From contig CBFIII010000011.1 of assembly GCA_965662645.1 (NCBI GenBank), forward strand, positions 1 to 64,000: a stretch of DNA of 64,000 nucleotides, given 5' to 3'. Shown here in pieces: positions 63,264 through 64,000 of this stretch; the stretch's first letter is position 1; each line of letters opens with the position of its first letter. The stretch is from UBA5342 sp965662645 (GTDB lineage: Bacteria > Bacteroidota > Bacteroidia > Bacteroidales > UBA5342). The translations under genes were made by a program, and so were the position numbers. Under the pieces are notes generated by a model. The model saw only the letters and a program-made list of their open reading frames with translations, did no database searches and was not told the origin of the DNA.

Positions 63264-63929
63264 ATGGATCTTATAACTTGGGATAAAAACCTTCTTGTCA
63301 ATTTAAATGCACATCATAGTTCTTTTTTTGATGGATTAATGTGGTTAGCTACCGATGAAATGAGTTGGTTGGCTTTTTTTGCATTTTTACTTTATGCCAT
63401 TTATAAGAATAAATCACGTGAATTTTTCCTTATTCTTATTGCTATATCATTAACGGTAGTGGTTTGTGATCAAGTTTCGGGATTGTTTAAGGATTGGATA
63501 GCACGGCCTAGACCTTCACGCGAACCTGATATTATGTCACAATTACATATTGTAAATAATTATCGCGGTGGTAAATTTGGGTTCTTTTCTTCTCATGCTG
63601 CTAATACGTTTGGAATAGCTGTTTTAGTTTCTCTCATTATGAGAAACAAAATGTTAAGTCTTATTTTATTTCTTTGGGCTGCTTTTGAAAGTTATACACG
63701 TATATATCTTGGGGTCCACTATCCTTTAGATGTTATTACGGGGATTCTTTTTGGTTCTATGGTGGGGTATGGAATGTATATTTTAGAAAGGAAAATAGCA
63801 GGTAGATTGAGATTGTTAAGCTCTGAAAAGATCCAAATGAAAGATGTTCAAGGTGTTATCTTGTCGTTCCTGATAACTGTATTTATGCTTTTGGTTGCCT
63901 CTAAAGGAATAAATGATTTTTTGTTGTAA
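63264..63929 (+). CDS. PAP2-family membrane phosphatase (possible lipid A phosphatase)
   Basis: 221 aa, five to six membrane helices. The PAP2 active site is complete: KDWIARPRP near residue 74 (KX6RP), SSHAANTFG near 111 (PSGH-like) and RIYLGVHYPLDVITG near 147 (RX5HX3D). Such enzymes remove phosphate from undecaprenyl diphosphate, phosphatidylglycerol phosphate or lipid A (LpxE type). Tight coupling to lpxB (1 bp) favours a lipid A 1- or 4'-phosphatase, as known in Bacteroides, but this is an inference. The last 70 bases of the window after it hold no gene. Confidence 0.9.
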   Translation: MDLITWDKNLLVNLNAHHSSFFDGLMWLATDEMSWLAFFAFLLYAIYKNKSREFFLILIAISLTVVVCDQVSGLFKDWIARPRPSREPDIMSQLHIVNNYRGGKFGFFSSHAANTFGIAVLVSLIMRNKMLSLILFLWAAFESYTRIYLGVHYPLDVITGILFGSMVGYGMYILERKIAGRLRLLSSEKIQMKDVQGVILSFLITVFMLLVASKGINDFLL

Positions 63930-64000
63930 AACAATTATACGCTTTATTTGTTGATAAACAAATGTTTAAGTAGAAAAAATAAAGATGAATGACTTTTTAA

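Overview
This AT-rich window looks like part of a Bacteroidales (phylum Bacteroidota) chromosome. The evidence is repeated promoter boxes of the phylum's TAnnTTTG type, a short SRP RNA lacking an Alu domain, and lineage-typical families: DUF4270 and Kelch lipoproteins, an ECF sigma/FecR pair with an STN protein, a DUF3109 protein, ATP-type pckA, ammonia-dependent asnA, a hemerythrin/LuxR pair and a short ComEC. Nothing in the sequence fixes the genus. No tRNA, rRNA, CRISPR array, transposase or phage gene is visible.

Layout. 1-4.4 kb: partial cinA and dnaE (minus strand). 4.8-6.4 kb: pckA. 6.5-9.9 kb: mostly non-coding, with several structured repeats around a minus-strand operon of a hemerythrin (RIC-like) protein and a LuxR-type regulator. 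9.9-15.7 kb: a GreA/B-like factor, a secreted protein, gpmI, a DUF3109 protein and comEC. 16.5-22.7 kb: a five-gene minus-strand tripartite exporter operon with two adaptor proteins. 23.3 kb: the SRP RNA gene. 23.7-32.6 kb: an apparently orphan adenine methylase, efp, asnA, a polysaccharide deacetylase, PHP and DRTGG proteins, ruvX, aroE, an M16 peptidase and a methyltransferase. 32.9-36.8 kb: envelope lipoproteins and an outer-membrane protein. 37-38.5 kb: fabG and a ferritin-like protein. 39-43.3 kb: an ECF sigma/FecR/STN signalling locus with a paralogue of its output protein. 43.65-43.86 kb: a decayed panB remnant. 44-53 kb: an RluA-type pseudouridine synthase, an AlkD-like protein, tsaD, a giant tamB and dinB. 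53-64 kb: pabC/pabB, alaS, nucleotide-sugar genes, prmC, a BatE-like protein, a membrane protein, lpxB and a PAP2 phosphatase.

The main unexplained content is repetitive, non-coding DNA. Family 1 consists of 270-470 bp elements bounded by imperfect terminal inverted repeats (GCTATGTCGTTTTnTGTG-like). They carry one of two cargos: a module with a GC-containing hairpin whose two arms change together between copies, or a 222-bp nested palindrome. They resemble non-autonomous mobile elements (MITE/REP-like). Family 2 is a roughly 95-bp dispersed intergenic repeat with seven clear copies, containing a CCCACAnTGTGGG palindrome. One copy supplies the last codons and stop of dinB. A separate GC-rich palindromic block follows pckA. 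Other points of note are the panB pseudogene, a tamB without a canonical start codon at the expected place, an STN signalling protein with no TonB barrel, and a two-adaptor exporter.
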